NCBI GenBank assembly: GCA_003993805.1
Contig: RSEF01000004.1
Location: forward strand, 8,435,390-8,499,389
Origin: Himantopus leucocephalus
Taxonomy: Eukaryota; Chordata; Aves; Charadriiformes; Recurvirostridae
DNA: 64,000 bases
Direction of reading: 5' to 3'
The translations under genes were made by a program, and so were the position numbers. The notes beneath the pieces are model-generated. The model was given only the letters and a program-made list of their open reading frames with translations, made no database searches and had not been told where the DNA came from. Shown here in pieces: positions 12,804-23,941 of this stretch (its first letter is position 1; each line of letters starts with the position of its first letter).

Positions 12804-12987
12804 GTCACTGAGTCCAGTCTGGGACTTCCCCTGTGCCTGCTGATGATGTGATTGTCATTGTGGAAGCTTGGTCCGGTTTTGTATATATTTCATTATTTCC
12901 TTTTAATTATTTTACTATTAATATTTCATTAAAGTAGTGTAGTTCCATTTGCCTCAGTGGCCAAACTGTCCCAAACCACGACACAGC
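12804..12987 (+). mobile_element. Possible end of an avian ERV LTR abutting the gap
   Basis: After the gap comes an AT-rich stretch made of ATTATT / TTTCATTAAAG-like words, then a segment ending AAACCACGACA. This resembles the ends of bird ERVL-type LTRs, in which a T/A-rich poly(A)-signal region precedes a terminal 'aaaccacgaca'. The 5' part would lie in the gap, so the TG start and the target duplication cannot be checked. No retroviral coding sequence is visible. It could also be unrelated AT-rich DNA. Confidence 0.3.
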
Positions 12988-14627
12988 AGCAGGGAGATGA
13001 CACCGCACACAGCATGCCAATGGCTTCTTACCCGAGCAGGAAGCTCTGAAGAAAAATTGTTACTGCAGACTTCAGAGTTTCTGATTCTGCCATGCTGAGG
13101 CCAAGTGATGTCTACTTTCAGAAAACTTTTCTGCTGTTGTTGGCTACATAGCACTTAGCACAGTGCTGTTAATAAAGCAGCTGTCATCCGTGACAGAACA
13201 CTGGTGTTTATAGTAAGATTTAACTCAGTCTGATGCTACAGAAGAATGTCCTGATGAATTGTGTTCAGTAGTTTAGCAGAGGATAATAGATCCTGAAAAA
13301 AATCCTAAAATGACCACTAATGCTGTTTTTCAGGAGAGGCAGTTCTCCTATTTACAGGATATGAAGAGGGGTGATAGAGTGCTTTTAGACAATGAAACAA
13401 CTCTTAAAACATCCTAATGACCTCAGAATACTATCTTGCCCCCCTCTTTCTGGTTCTTTATGATTCCAATCTCTTTTAAGTGAAAATGCTACAATGAAAT
13501 ATATTATCCCTTTTATAGAAATGACAGAGATGGAACACTTACCAAGCAATTTAAGAGACATAACTGAACCTAATCACTCCTGAAATCAAAAGAAGTAAAG
13601 GGAAAATTCTTTTTTCCCTCCTTCTCCCTGGTAATGAATGTGAATACTTAGTTTTGGACTCCTTTCACCATTCTGCCTCAATAAATGAGAAAAGGCAGGG
13701 AATAGATCTTCACATTGCTACACTGCTCACAGCTCAATGCTGCTGCTCCTTTAGCCTCTGCTCCATTTCTCTAGTGCATCACCAGCTTTCTAAGTGGGTT
13801 TGCAACAGTGGTTATCAATTGGTTCCGTTTTCAGAATAGTTCTTCTGTAACTATGCTGATGAAAAAGTAAGCGTGAGGAGAAAAAAGTGCTTGTGTTTCA
13901 TATGAGTCGATATTCTTGATATACAACAGAATCCCTTAAATTTTGTTTCATTTTTTTCAGTCTGCATAAATGGGTTTAAACGTCCTGGTTTCATCATTCA
14001 GCTTTTTGCATAACAAATTCTTGAGACAATCACTGCTGTTCTTCCCACGGTTAATCAGTAGCTTAACTATCAACTAGTTAGAGACAGGATAATTTAAGCA
14101 GGTCAAAATTGCTTGTAAATCTATGTCAACATGGTTGAATGCCTTATGTGAGTGAAGATAAGGATTGCATAGGATTGTTGCTGAAGTTTGAACAAGGCAT
14201 GGGCTTTGTTAGTACTAGAACCCTCCCGTCTGGTACCCGTAAACAGAAAGTGAAAACAGAGGCAAAGTATGATAGTGCAATACCTGCTTCTGCTACACCT
14301 TGTTCCTGTAGAATGGTTTTTGTTTCAGCTGGCCTTGTGGTGAGCAGGTGACGGCCAGCAGCACCAGCAGCACCAGACTGCAGATGGTAAGAAGATAAGA
14401 TATTGCATCAATCAGTTCACGTTGTTTTGCATGCTTCGGTAACCTGTGGAAATTGGCACAAAACACAGTACTGACAATTTAGAGCAGATTAAGCAACACT
14501 TGTGTAATAGACTATAAGACAACCTTTTAGCAGTTTGCTGGTGGGAAGGAAGCTATTTGGAGGGCACATGTGCACGATACACTGTATTTGATTAATTTAA
14601 AATGCAAAGGAATCAGCAAATGGATCG

Positions 14628-14656
14628 TTTTTTTTTTTTTTTTCTTTTTTTTTTTT
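14628..14656 (+). repeat. Poly(T) tract
   Basis: T16 C T12. It may be the trace of a poly(A) tail of a minus-strand retroposed sequence, but no retroposed body is recognisable beside it. Confidence 0.9.
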
Positions 14657-15399
14657 ACATCCCAAATCAAGGGAACAATTCAGATGCTGTAATAAGATTT
14701 TCTCAAAAGCCCAAGGGATAAAGGAAATGGTTGCTTGGTACAGTGGTATCTTTGCAATTCAGATGGATTCTAATGATGAATAGGAACATCCAGAAACACT
14801 TATTTTGTTTTATTTTCACTTTTAAGACGTCTTCGTAATAAACAAGCTCTATGAATAAATATACCTGATGAAACAGTGAAATATACTATGTGCTATTGAG
14901 AATGTTCCTCCCCCTGCAGTACAGTAGCTGGAAAATTATGATACAACTGCAGTGACATAGTTCCCCCCCACGGAGCATTTTTGCGGCAAGACAAGTTAAA
15001 AGTAAGAATAAGATAAAATGTTATTATAGAGCCATTGATCTTCTGTTACCTAAAAGGAGTGAATATAGGTGTCACAGCTGACAAAGTGCTAAGCTACCCC
15101 AGCCTATGCAAAGCTCAGTAACAAAGCAATGAAAAACAGCCTTATCAGATCTTTTCCCAACTTAAAGGGGGAGGGAGAGAAGGTGTCCTTTAGAACCAAT
15201 AGAACTATAAAAGCTGTCAGGTTCCCAAACAAAACAAAGCTTGGATGACACCTGCAAGTGCATACTCCATGAAAATATAAATTGCACTTTAAAAAAAAAA
15301 TTGCTTTCAAGCATCAAATTTACTTGCCAAGTAATATCATGGAGTCAGATTTTATTACCTAGTTTTAAAGTCCTAATACAGAGATTCTGGAATAGAAGT

Positions 15400-15546
15400 G
15401 TTGGCACAAAATGATCTATAGAGACGCCAACAGTGCTGCTGGAATGGTGGGATTCAGAGATGAGAGACAGGCTGTCGCAGGAGCTTCCTACGGACCAATG
15501 GTACCAGCATGCATCGGCGACACTGGACTCTGCTACTCATCCCACC
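15400..15546. other. Hairpin-rich segment
   Basis: Two nested sets of complementary arms are visible. GTTGGC (15400-15405) pairs with GCCAAC (15426-15431). GGTGGGAT (15446-15453) pairs with ATCCCACC (15539-15546), and TGTCGC (15473-15478) pairs with GCGACA (15517-15522) inside the second structure. A GGTACC palindrome sits in the loop. It could be a structured RNA or a decayed inverted-repeat element. No H-box between the stems was found, so a snoRNA is not supported. Confidence 0.35.
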
Positions 15547-16380
15547 GTCTTGTAACAGACTGGTATGTATGAGCATAAAATCCTAATGCTGCTGTCGTAG
15601 TACTTAGCGCGATTTGCAATACAATTTTGTTTCTATGCTACTGAATGATAACAATAATAAAAATTGATTCTTGCCTCATGCAATTTGTGTTGATCTTTTT
15701 TTCTCCTTTTGTCTTCTTTCCTCTTCCAGTCCCCTATAGTGTGAAGATCTTTCTACTGTGTGTCTTTTGCTGCAGAAATACAGCAGGTCAGTACAATGCA
15801 TATCTCAGAGTTGTTTTTCTTTCCTTTACTGAATCACATGGTAAGTCTCTTTGAATCAGTGCTCTTTCTGTTTTGAATCAAGTTTTAAAAGATTTAGTCT
15901 GAAGCTTACATACAACACTTGTGCCACATTCAGCGTTGAGAGTCTTACCAGGGTTAGAAGTAGAGCAATCCACTGATGTAAATAATTTGGAAGTAAACTG
16001 ACAAATTCTATGTGTTTTGATTTCTTTTGTTTTCCCACCCATGAGTCATTCACAAACTGACTGAATATTTTCAGAACATGCCTTATATTCTCTCAGGCAG
16101 GACTTGTTTGCAAACTCTTCTTTCTGCCACCTGGTCGGATGACTGGGTACCATTCGGTATGATTTCAATGAAAAAATGGAAAGTATTGGCTCAAATAACT
16201 CTCCTCTTTTTCTTTCTAGTCCTGGCCTTACAAAGGGGATTCTTGTTGAACAAAAGTGTGATAAGGGTGCCCATGTGTACTCTCTCTTGAAGGAATTCTG
16301 CTTTAGGAAGAAGTATTGCAGTATAATATCATAGTGCACAAAAATAAATCCTGAAACATGAAGAGCTTGTTTAGTCCACC

Positions 16381-16680
16381 CACACTACCCATCAGAGGCA
16401 GGATTAGCCTCCTGCATCATTCTGACACCTTTGCCCAACCCAGGCATCCTCGCCGTGTGCACCTGGCAGTCTGCCATGTCATGAGAGCACAGAAGTGTGC
16501 TGTGCGGTGGTGATAAACCCAAGTGCCTGGCCAGGGCACGTGGCCGATGGGCACCGAGGCATGAGATGTGTCCTGTGAAAGGCTCAGCAAGCAGCCGTGG
16601 GACTGCTGCCCAGGGTGAGGGCATCTTGGGAGAACTGGCAGTGACTGCTAGTGATTTTGATTCGGTTATCGAGACCAGTC
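16381..16680. other. GC-rich patch
   Basis: By hand count about 58% G+C over 300 bases, in an otherwise AT-rich window, with about nine CpGs. Observed/expected CpG is roughly 0.36, so this is not a classical CpG island. A CACGTG E-box lies at 16537-16542. It may be an old GC-rich repeat continuous with the CR1-like piece to its right, or a relic of an exon. Open frames of 79 (minus) and 63 (plus) codons here show no known domain. Confidence 0.5.
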
Positions 16681-16800
16681 TAATCTAATCTTAAAACTCT
16701 CCAGTGAGAGGGGTTGTATATTGCTGCGCAGACAATCTGTTACAGTGCTAAGCCCTCTTTTGTTACAGAGGTTTTGCCACTGCCCCTCAGTGTATAAGCC
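16681..16800 (-). mobile_element. CR1-like LINE fragment, antisense, diverged
   Basis: TTAAAACTCTCCAGTGAGAG followed by a GCAGACAATCTGTTACAGTG-type segment parallels the antisense CR1 wording 'ttaaaacctccagtgatgg...gggcaacctgttccagtgc'. The later 'taagcccttg' fits the next conserved stretch. The copy is old and its edges are uncertain. Confidence 0.4.
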
Positions 16801-17767
16801 CTTGCGAAGGAACGGGCCCAGCTGCCAGGATTTAGCTGCAGTCCAGGAATGTGGACGTTGTCTGAGTGACCGTCAAGTATGACTCTGGCACCAGTGTCAC
16901 TAAAGTTTTCCTGTCTGTTTTGTTTCGTTTTAAAAAAACATAGAATATGAGGAAATCATACCAGACTATTTCTTGTGAGCACAAAATCTGTTTATTTCCT
17001 TTTAGTGTATGTGGTCAAATTGTGGGTAAAGGAAGGATAAGCTAGCACCCAGCATGCAGAAACACCCTGCCTTCTATTTATTAATTTATATACCAACTAA
17101 AATAAATAGCACTGGCGTGTAAAGAGCATGGGAAAGAAATGTCAGAACGGAGGTGGAAGTGAGCCCAGCGTAGCGACTGCTCTCTAGCAAAGGCTTTCTA
17201 CCAACGTCCTTCTAGCACCTGCTGTGTGGGCCATGCCACCCACTAGTTTGTGTCGCTTTTCGCTGAGGAAATTCCCAGGAAAATAAACAGCTGGTAGGTT
17301 CTGACAACTAGCCAGACATCTGTCTCACTCATTTCATAGCACTGTTGTGAATTTATATAGCAGTTGTGGGGTTTTTGCCTTAGGAAAAACACTTCAAGGT
17401 AATATAGGTGAGTTTTGTTATGGTCTGCAAGAGATGACATGTATCTTTATTATTCCATCTAGGTTATGATTTACCTGATGTGTAGAAGCACAATGGTCAG
17501 GTTTTCATTTGCAGCAATATTACTTAAAAACAGATGCTAACTTTGGGCTCTTTAGACAACATATGTTAGAAGGTTGCATCCAAAAGAGAAATATCTGATA
17601 AAGCTTCTATGGCTAAATAGCCAGAAAATGAGGACCTAATAAGGACCTTTGAACTTCTCGGCTGCTTATAAACAGTTTAAATAGTAGGTTTTTATAAAAC
17701 ATATGCTTACAGAATTTTTTTATTATTATTTTAATACTTATCCTAGCAGAAAACCAATTATATTGTT

Positions 17768-17794
17768 AATTACTCAACATAGTGTTGAGTAATT
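17768..17794. repeat. Perfect 12-bp-arm palindrome
   Basis: AATTACTCAACA, a 3-base spacer (TAG), then the exact reverse complement TGTTGAGTAATT. All twelve pairs match. It could form a tight hairpin or serve as a symmetric protein site. Confidence 0.9.
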
Positions 17795-20700
17795 GGCAGG
17801 AGTATTATCAAAATACAAGAGGAACTGTTATTTCTGGGCATGACTCTGTATTGGAAGAACGGATGCTCAAAATCCATATTAGGTTCTTTTATTTACGTCT
17901 CTATGGCAGCCCATCTGAGGAAATGTACTTGGATGTATTTTTTTTAAGCCATTTTAGGATCCAGAATCTTGTTTCTACATACGCCCTTAGACAAAGGGAA
18001 ATGCACTTTTGTTGGGTGATGAACATCTACAGCCTCTTTCATGGGAAAATGAGCTTTCTTTTCTTGTGCCTGTCCCTAGTATTGAATACCAAATGCAAAA
18101 TAGAGAAGGTACCAGCCAAAGACTGTGCTGAAGTGAAATGCAGTATGAGACCACCCCCATCACTTTAGAGTATTCATGATAATTCAAGCCTATCTATAGC
18201 AATGGACCAGTAACATCTGTACTTTATTCACTTTGAGTAAAAGATGCGTTCATAGACTTTTATGTTCACTCCAGCAATCTGAGTTTTGCATTTATGTCCT
18301 CTATGTGCAAACTGACCAGCAATAGATTCTAAAAAAAGAAAATAAATTATGTCAAGATGCAGTTTGAATATTAATAAAGCAGCATAGCTTTTGGCTGCCA
18401 GTAGCCAGCTACCAGCTAAGTCAAGATGCACCCTCATCTCCTGCTTGCTGCCTTTGAACAGCAGTTATGGATTAAGTCTGACAGTGTGAAAATAAATCGG
18501 AGAGTGTAGCTGAAGCCAAGCATTTATCAAGCCTGGTTGTATTCTATGCAAGGCAAGTCTGATACAATTTAATAAGATAACAGAAAACTTAACGCTGTCT
18601 TCAGGATGTCAAAATATGGATTTATGCCCTGTGCCAATGCTACTACTGTTAACTTGATGAATTTTAAGCTAGATCAGGGTTTGGGTTTAGCATCCATAAG
18701 TCAGTGGTGCAATAGGAATCATTTTCAGATATAGAACTGAATACCTGTGCATACGTATGGCAGGAGCATTCAAAACTGTCAGTTATCATAAAATGGAGGG
18801 ACGACTGGAGAAAGCATTGGGATAGCAAGTCTTCTGTCTCATTATATGTTATACTGCACTTTGCATTCTCCAAATGCTTTTGTGCAAGAAGTTTAGGAAC
18901 TAAAACTGTGAATGCAGGAAGAGAGAGACCAACAATAAACTAAAGGAACATTTCCTTACTTTTTTTGTTGCCCTTTTGAAGTTGAAGATGTCTGTCACAG
19001 ACCCTCTTTTCTCTGTTCTTCATTACCTTTAAACTGAGCAAACTTGGGATGCCTTAATCAACAATAAGGTTAATTTTCTACCACTCGTTTAATGTCCTCA
19101 CTGGTTACCAAACCTGTACCTAAAATAACATCCTACGTTGTGTGTTTGGTGACTTTTTGTTGAAGAACCCAGTGAACTTTCACAGCAAAGTCCATATGGG
19201 CCGGACTGTTGCCAGTAGCATTTCTCTCCAATGAGAGACAGTGAAACAGTTGCAGGTGGTTTTTGTCCCTCTGTGTAACAAATACTATCAAGATATCGAG
19301 TCATGAGTTAAGGTAACCTTTTGGACTACATAGAAAGGATCCCCATAGTCCCTCAATGGCTATTTATCATTCTTTTCAAGAGTGATTTTGACCCAAATGG
19401 ATTGTTTTCTTGTGCTACTCTATCTTTATGCCCTAGTCCATCTTTAACATACACTACGGCGCTACCTGTTCTTCAGAGTGCAAGGACTTTGATAAATGTA
19501 CTCCAGTCATCACTGCTTTTTCATACTAGGTATCTATTGATTCTTATAATATCAACTTTCATGCCTTGCATCATTTGCTGGAATTCCTCTGTTCAGTTTT
19601 AAAGGCCGTCTACATTGATAAACAAACAATTCAGGTTTTTCTCACTCGTTCCTTTCAGCATTCTTTATGGCTCCTTTTATCGATCATACCTGCCTCAGTT
19701 CAGGAAGGACGTGCCCCAGTTACTCAGGCTATTCAATACCACAGGACTGGGTCCAAAGCTCTTCCGGGGTCAGGCCTGTATACTGGGCAGAGCGAGATGG
19801 AGTAAGGAGGTGATATTCCTGAGCCCAATTTCCAGATACCCTGTGGAATAGGAGGCTGTGTTTAATAGAGAGAAGTCAGTAAGTACTTTTTGTCAGAGAG
19901 GAAAGGAATGGCTTTGCCTTGATCTATTTCAGAGGTGATCAAAGAACAGATTAAAAGGCCCGAAAGCTCTGTTCAGCCATTATTCATCTGTGTGCTGTAT
20001 AACAATGCTGCCATGCTTCCCTCCTGCCTCGCTGTCAGAGGTAGACGGGTAGCTCAACTTAGACTGGCTTTTTTCCCTTGTGATGATACGGCTTCCACCA
20101 CCATTCACATGTTTTCATAACTTCATGTGTGAAAGCTAATTGAATTTATCTGTTAGCAAGTGGGTATGTGCTTGAGGTTAAATGAAATAGGTGTCAACTA
20201 ATAGGTGTGGAACTTCCATCAAATATAAAAGCCGCTTTCTTGATAGGGTGAAGGCTTTTCTTCACACGTACACTGGGATGGATGTAAGGAGGACAAGGAA
20301 CAGGGAAGATTCTGGGTGAAATAAAATGGATGCAAGTTTGCTGCATAGCTTTTGCTGTCACCAAACAACAGCAGTTCAAGTTTTAAGCAGCAATGAGCAG
20401 TTTGGAGACCATCGGAGAAATAATTTGGAAACTAGCATTATAAGGAATAACATTTAGTTGAGGGATAGACAGCAGTCATACCTTTAATCTGTTTAAGAAT
20501 AGGGCAGCTGAGCGGCTATTCTACATGCAGGCACTGCACCTTCCATTTAGGTAATCTGTTCTTTGGTTGACTTATTGGCTTCTTGGCCTGCTAAAATGCT
20601 AGCCCCTGATTAAAATTAATAGAAGATGATTTTCCAGTACTAGTTCATATAATAAATTGCCCATAATAAAATGGGGTTTTTACCACCAACTATTGTGCTG

Positions 20701-23491
20701 ATTGCTTCTCCAGAGTTTGATGTATAAGGCATGAGGCTATATTGCTAAAATCTATTTTAATCAAAGTAAATGAAAATTTTACTATTGTTAAATGCAATTT
20801 TTTTATTAACATAGAAATATTCCTAGTTATTAAGAAGTTAGGTCAGGTCTTCCACTTTAGTAAAAGTAGCAATGCCTCTCGCTGATTGAGAGCTTACAAT
20901 CCTCTTTTCTTTGTTACATTTATGCAGATTTCAGATGCATTTATCATTTCATCAAAACGTGTTTTTATAAACATGTTAAAAAAAATGAATGTCATAGATA
21001 TTAATTCAGTTGCATTGCAGTGAGAGAAAGGCTATCAAAACCAAGGAGATCTACAATAGAAACTTTTTCATAATTTCAACACTGTTTCGCTTTGCATTCA
21101 TTATTCAGTGGGTTGGAAAAGCACTTCTCCAAAACAGATGCTGATCTTGTTTTCACTTTTAGTGAAGAAACCTCTCCAAAAGAAATCTGTGAAAGTTGTG
21201 AGGAGGCCAAAGCTGACAAAAGGTTAAGGGCAGTAAGTGGTGAATAATGGCATTTCTCCAGAAGAAAAGTGAAGCACAAGCAAACCAAGATGCTCAGCTT
21301 GATCAGTGCAGTGTGATACTTCGGCACTAAAGAACAAGCTGAATCAGGTCGTTTTTCCCTGACTGGAGCTGTTCATGGCTGTCATGGTCAGAAGGAAGAA
21401 AACCAAAATACCTTCTATTAACAGGGTTTTCTTTCCTCTTTGTAACCATATTAAAGGAGCCAAATCCACCAAGATCAGTTTTGGCTAGTCTTTATGTACT
21501 TCATTTTAGTTTAAAGGAGCCCCAAGTTTGGTTCACTGGGATCGTAGGCTAAACACTAAGCTGAGTATCGAGACAGTCCACAGTTTTAAAGAATAATGAG
21601 TTAATTACATGTTGTTCTGTCTCAAATTATTATTTTAAAAGCATATTTCTCTATTGTGTGAGAGAAATACCTATCCTGCCTGAAATTCTTTTTTCTTTCT
21701 ACACAAGAGTAGAAAAGGCAAAAGTAGCTGGGGTCTAATATCTCACTTGATCACTTAATAAAAAAATGATGTGGTCAAATTTATACCTCTCCTGGTAAAA
21801 CTATGACAAAAGCTTTTGACAGGGAACAGGTAAGTTAAGAAGCAGGAAGACTCAGGGGAGAGATACAAGTTGGTGCAGCTCCAGTGACACATTATAGAGC
21901 CCATTCACTTGTTAACCATGTGAAATAGAGCTGGCGCTGTATTTTCAGGTCACAGATCAGAAACCTGTAACCACCTTAGAGAACCAAGAAAGGTCTTAGA
22001 AGAAAAAAAGAATTTGATGAAGGATGTTGTAATGACAATCCAGTCCTGTGTGCTATATCCAAGACAGCGAAGGAATGAATGCAGTATGATGCGTAATTCA
22101 GGGTAATAGTCAACATTACAGAAGTTGAATGATAAATTGGAACTGCACAGTATGGAGCAGGGAACAGTAGCCAACGCTGAACATTGTGAAGAGATCAAAT
22201 ATTGTATCAGATAATTATCTGAACAGTTTTCAGGTGAATATAATGCACTGTTCAACTGATTGGGAAGTCAGATAATTTAAAGAGCACGTACTAGAAAAGC
22301 GCTAGTAACAATAGACTGGCAGTTAAGACTTTTTTTTTTTATTTGAACAATCTTAGGCTGAACTAGCACCTCACCATTTTACCGAGCAGTGGCCTATTGT
22401 AAGTCACAGATAACAGTTCAGAGAAGGAAAGAAACACAAATAGTAGGATTTATAGAAAGCAAATAGTCATTTTGTCTATTAAGGGAAAGTCAAACTCAGC
22501 GCAATGTAAAAGTGAAATCAATATGCTATGACTCATAAATGTAAAGGCAATATAAAGGAAATATGGGATGATATGAAGGTGAACTCACTACAGTGATCAC
22601 TTTGTTTTGAACACAGTAAGCAGTCTGGCAGTTTCAGCAGCAAAGATGAGAAGTTTATAAAATGTAATAAAACTCTCCAAAACCAGAGCTTTTTGTTGGG
22701 TCACAACACAAAATTTTTTGAAAGAAAAAATGTCCGAAATGTATTGGATCCTTCGCTGTTCTGGATTGCAGTACTCTTCCCCCATCTTGAATTTGTGTCT
22801 TCTTTCAGGAAGAACTGGAGCATTAATACTTCCTTCCTGGTTTAATTTATCATAAAAAGAGTGATTGTGATTTTCTATTGTCCACTTCACAGGAATCCAT
22901 GCAAATGAAGGTAGGTAGCCTTCCTTCTCATGATTAACAATTTCAAAGGGGTATTCTGTCTGATGTTTGGGGGTTTTTTTCTAACCTGAATACAAACACA
23001 ACCACCACATTATGCCCAGTTCAGGGAATTTTACTTCAGATTGACTTAATCTGGTCCCTGGGACTAAAATCCCATTAACAGGTGGTGCTCCACCACACGA
23101 AGCAAAGCACAGTAAGTGGGGAAAGTTCATATGTATAGGTTTCTTAAGATTGAAGTACTTAAATTAATAAAGATCTTGAGGTAAAGGAAACCAAGTAATG
23201 AAGTGAAGATCTTGAGATCCTGAGCTACTCAGAATCACTGAATTCCATACTTATTCAGGATCAGGGAATCTGTTGTTCTAGTCACTGCAATAACCAGAAA
23301 GAAAAAGATGTCCCAAGTTGCATACCAAATACAAACCAGTTATTGATATGTGCAGAATTTGAAGTAATACCTTAATTCCCATAATGGGTATACTCTGTAC
23401 ACCCACAGTCTTCCTTTCGCTGAGATCACCGTGGGAATAGTAACGAAGTCTCTTAAGATGAGACTAACAGGAAAATAACAAAAGCTATGTC

Positions 23492-23530
23492 TGTTTGGGG
23501 TTTGGTTTTGGTTTGGGGGTTTTTGGTTTG
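23492..23530 (+). repeat. Pure G/T low-complexity tract
   Basis: Thirty-nine consecutive bases contain only G and T, built from GTTTGGGG- and GGTTTTGG-like words, and are followed by a T-run. It is similar in kind to the tract at 8546-8598. Confidence 0.9.
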
Positions 23531-23885
23531 ATTTTTTTTCTTTTAGGCGATAAAATCCCCTTAGGTATATTTTTCAGCCAAGTGGAAACCATAAAGAGGC
23601 AGCAAGCAGCATATAAGCAAAAGGTACTTATTTCTGCCAGAAAAAGACTGTGAATAAAACCCTGAAATGGCCTTGTATGTGTTTTTGTAGAAAGGACCTC
23701 TAGAGTGTGAAGAACAGCACAAGATGAAGAACGAAGGCGTTTGTCCCTAACTCCAGTAAAGAGCTGAACAAGCGGAGATCAGAAGCTAATCAGTGGTGGC
23801 ACTTGATGTATCAGTAGCTCATGTGAAATGACGAGTTGGAGGAAAGGCCATAAAGGCATGTGACAGTCAGGTTATCTGTGAAGTG

Positions 23886-23941
23886 ACAGAAACGGGGAAA
23901 AAAAAGAAAAAGGAAAGGATACAAAGAGAGGAAAAGAGACA
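23886..23941 (+). repeat. Purine-rich tract
   Basis: A long, nearly all-purine stretch (AGAAA, GGGG, A8, GAAAAAGGAAAGG, AGAGAGGAAAAGAGA) with only a few pyrimidine interruptions. It could be an old poly(A)/GA remnant or a triplex-prone site. Confidence 0.7.

Larger units (their letters stand above)
12988..16380. other. Intergenic DNA, no gene seen
   Basis: No coding or RNA gene recognised. It holds a poly(T) tract (14628-14656), a hairpin-rich segment (15400-15546) and several open frames of 60-97 codons without recognisable domains. GC content is slightly higher than in the first 10 kb. Confidence 0.55.

Noticed and set aside
11642..12851. Three 'open frames' of 368-388 codons
   Set aside because: They consist almost entirely of untranslated N from the assembly gap; the real parts are short and run through a CR1 scrap.
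15400..15560. H/ACA snoRNA
   Set aside because: No ANANNA hinge between the stems and the second stem is too long; kept only as a structured segment.
16381..16680. CpG island promoter
   Set aside because: GC is high enough, but observed/expected CpG by hand count is about 0.36, below the usual 0.6.
17782..18168. Longest real open frame, 128 codons
   Set aside because: No recognisable domain, AT-driven composition, and a length within chance for six frames of 64 kb. It starts inside a palindrome.
23054..23064. EBF1 site in GTCCCTGGGAC
   Set aside because: The spacer between TCCC and GGGA is one base, whereas EBF1 needs two.
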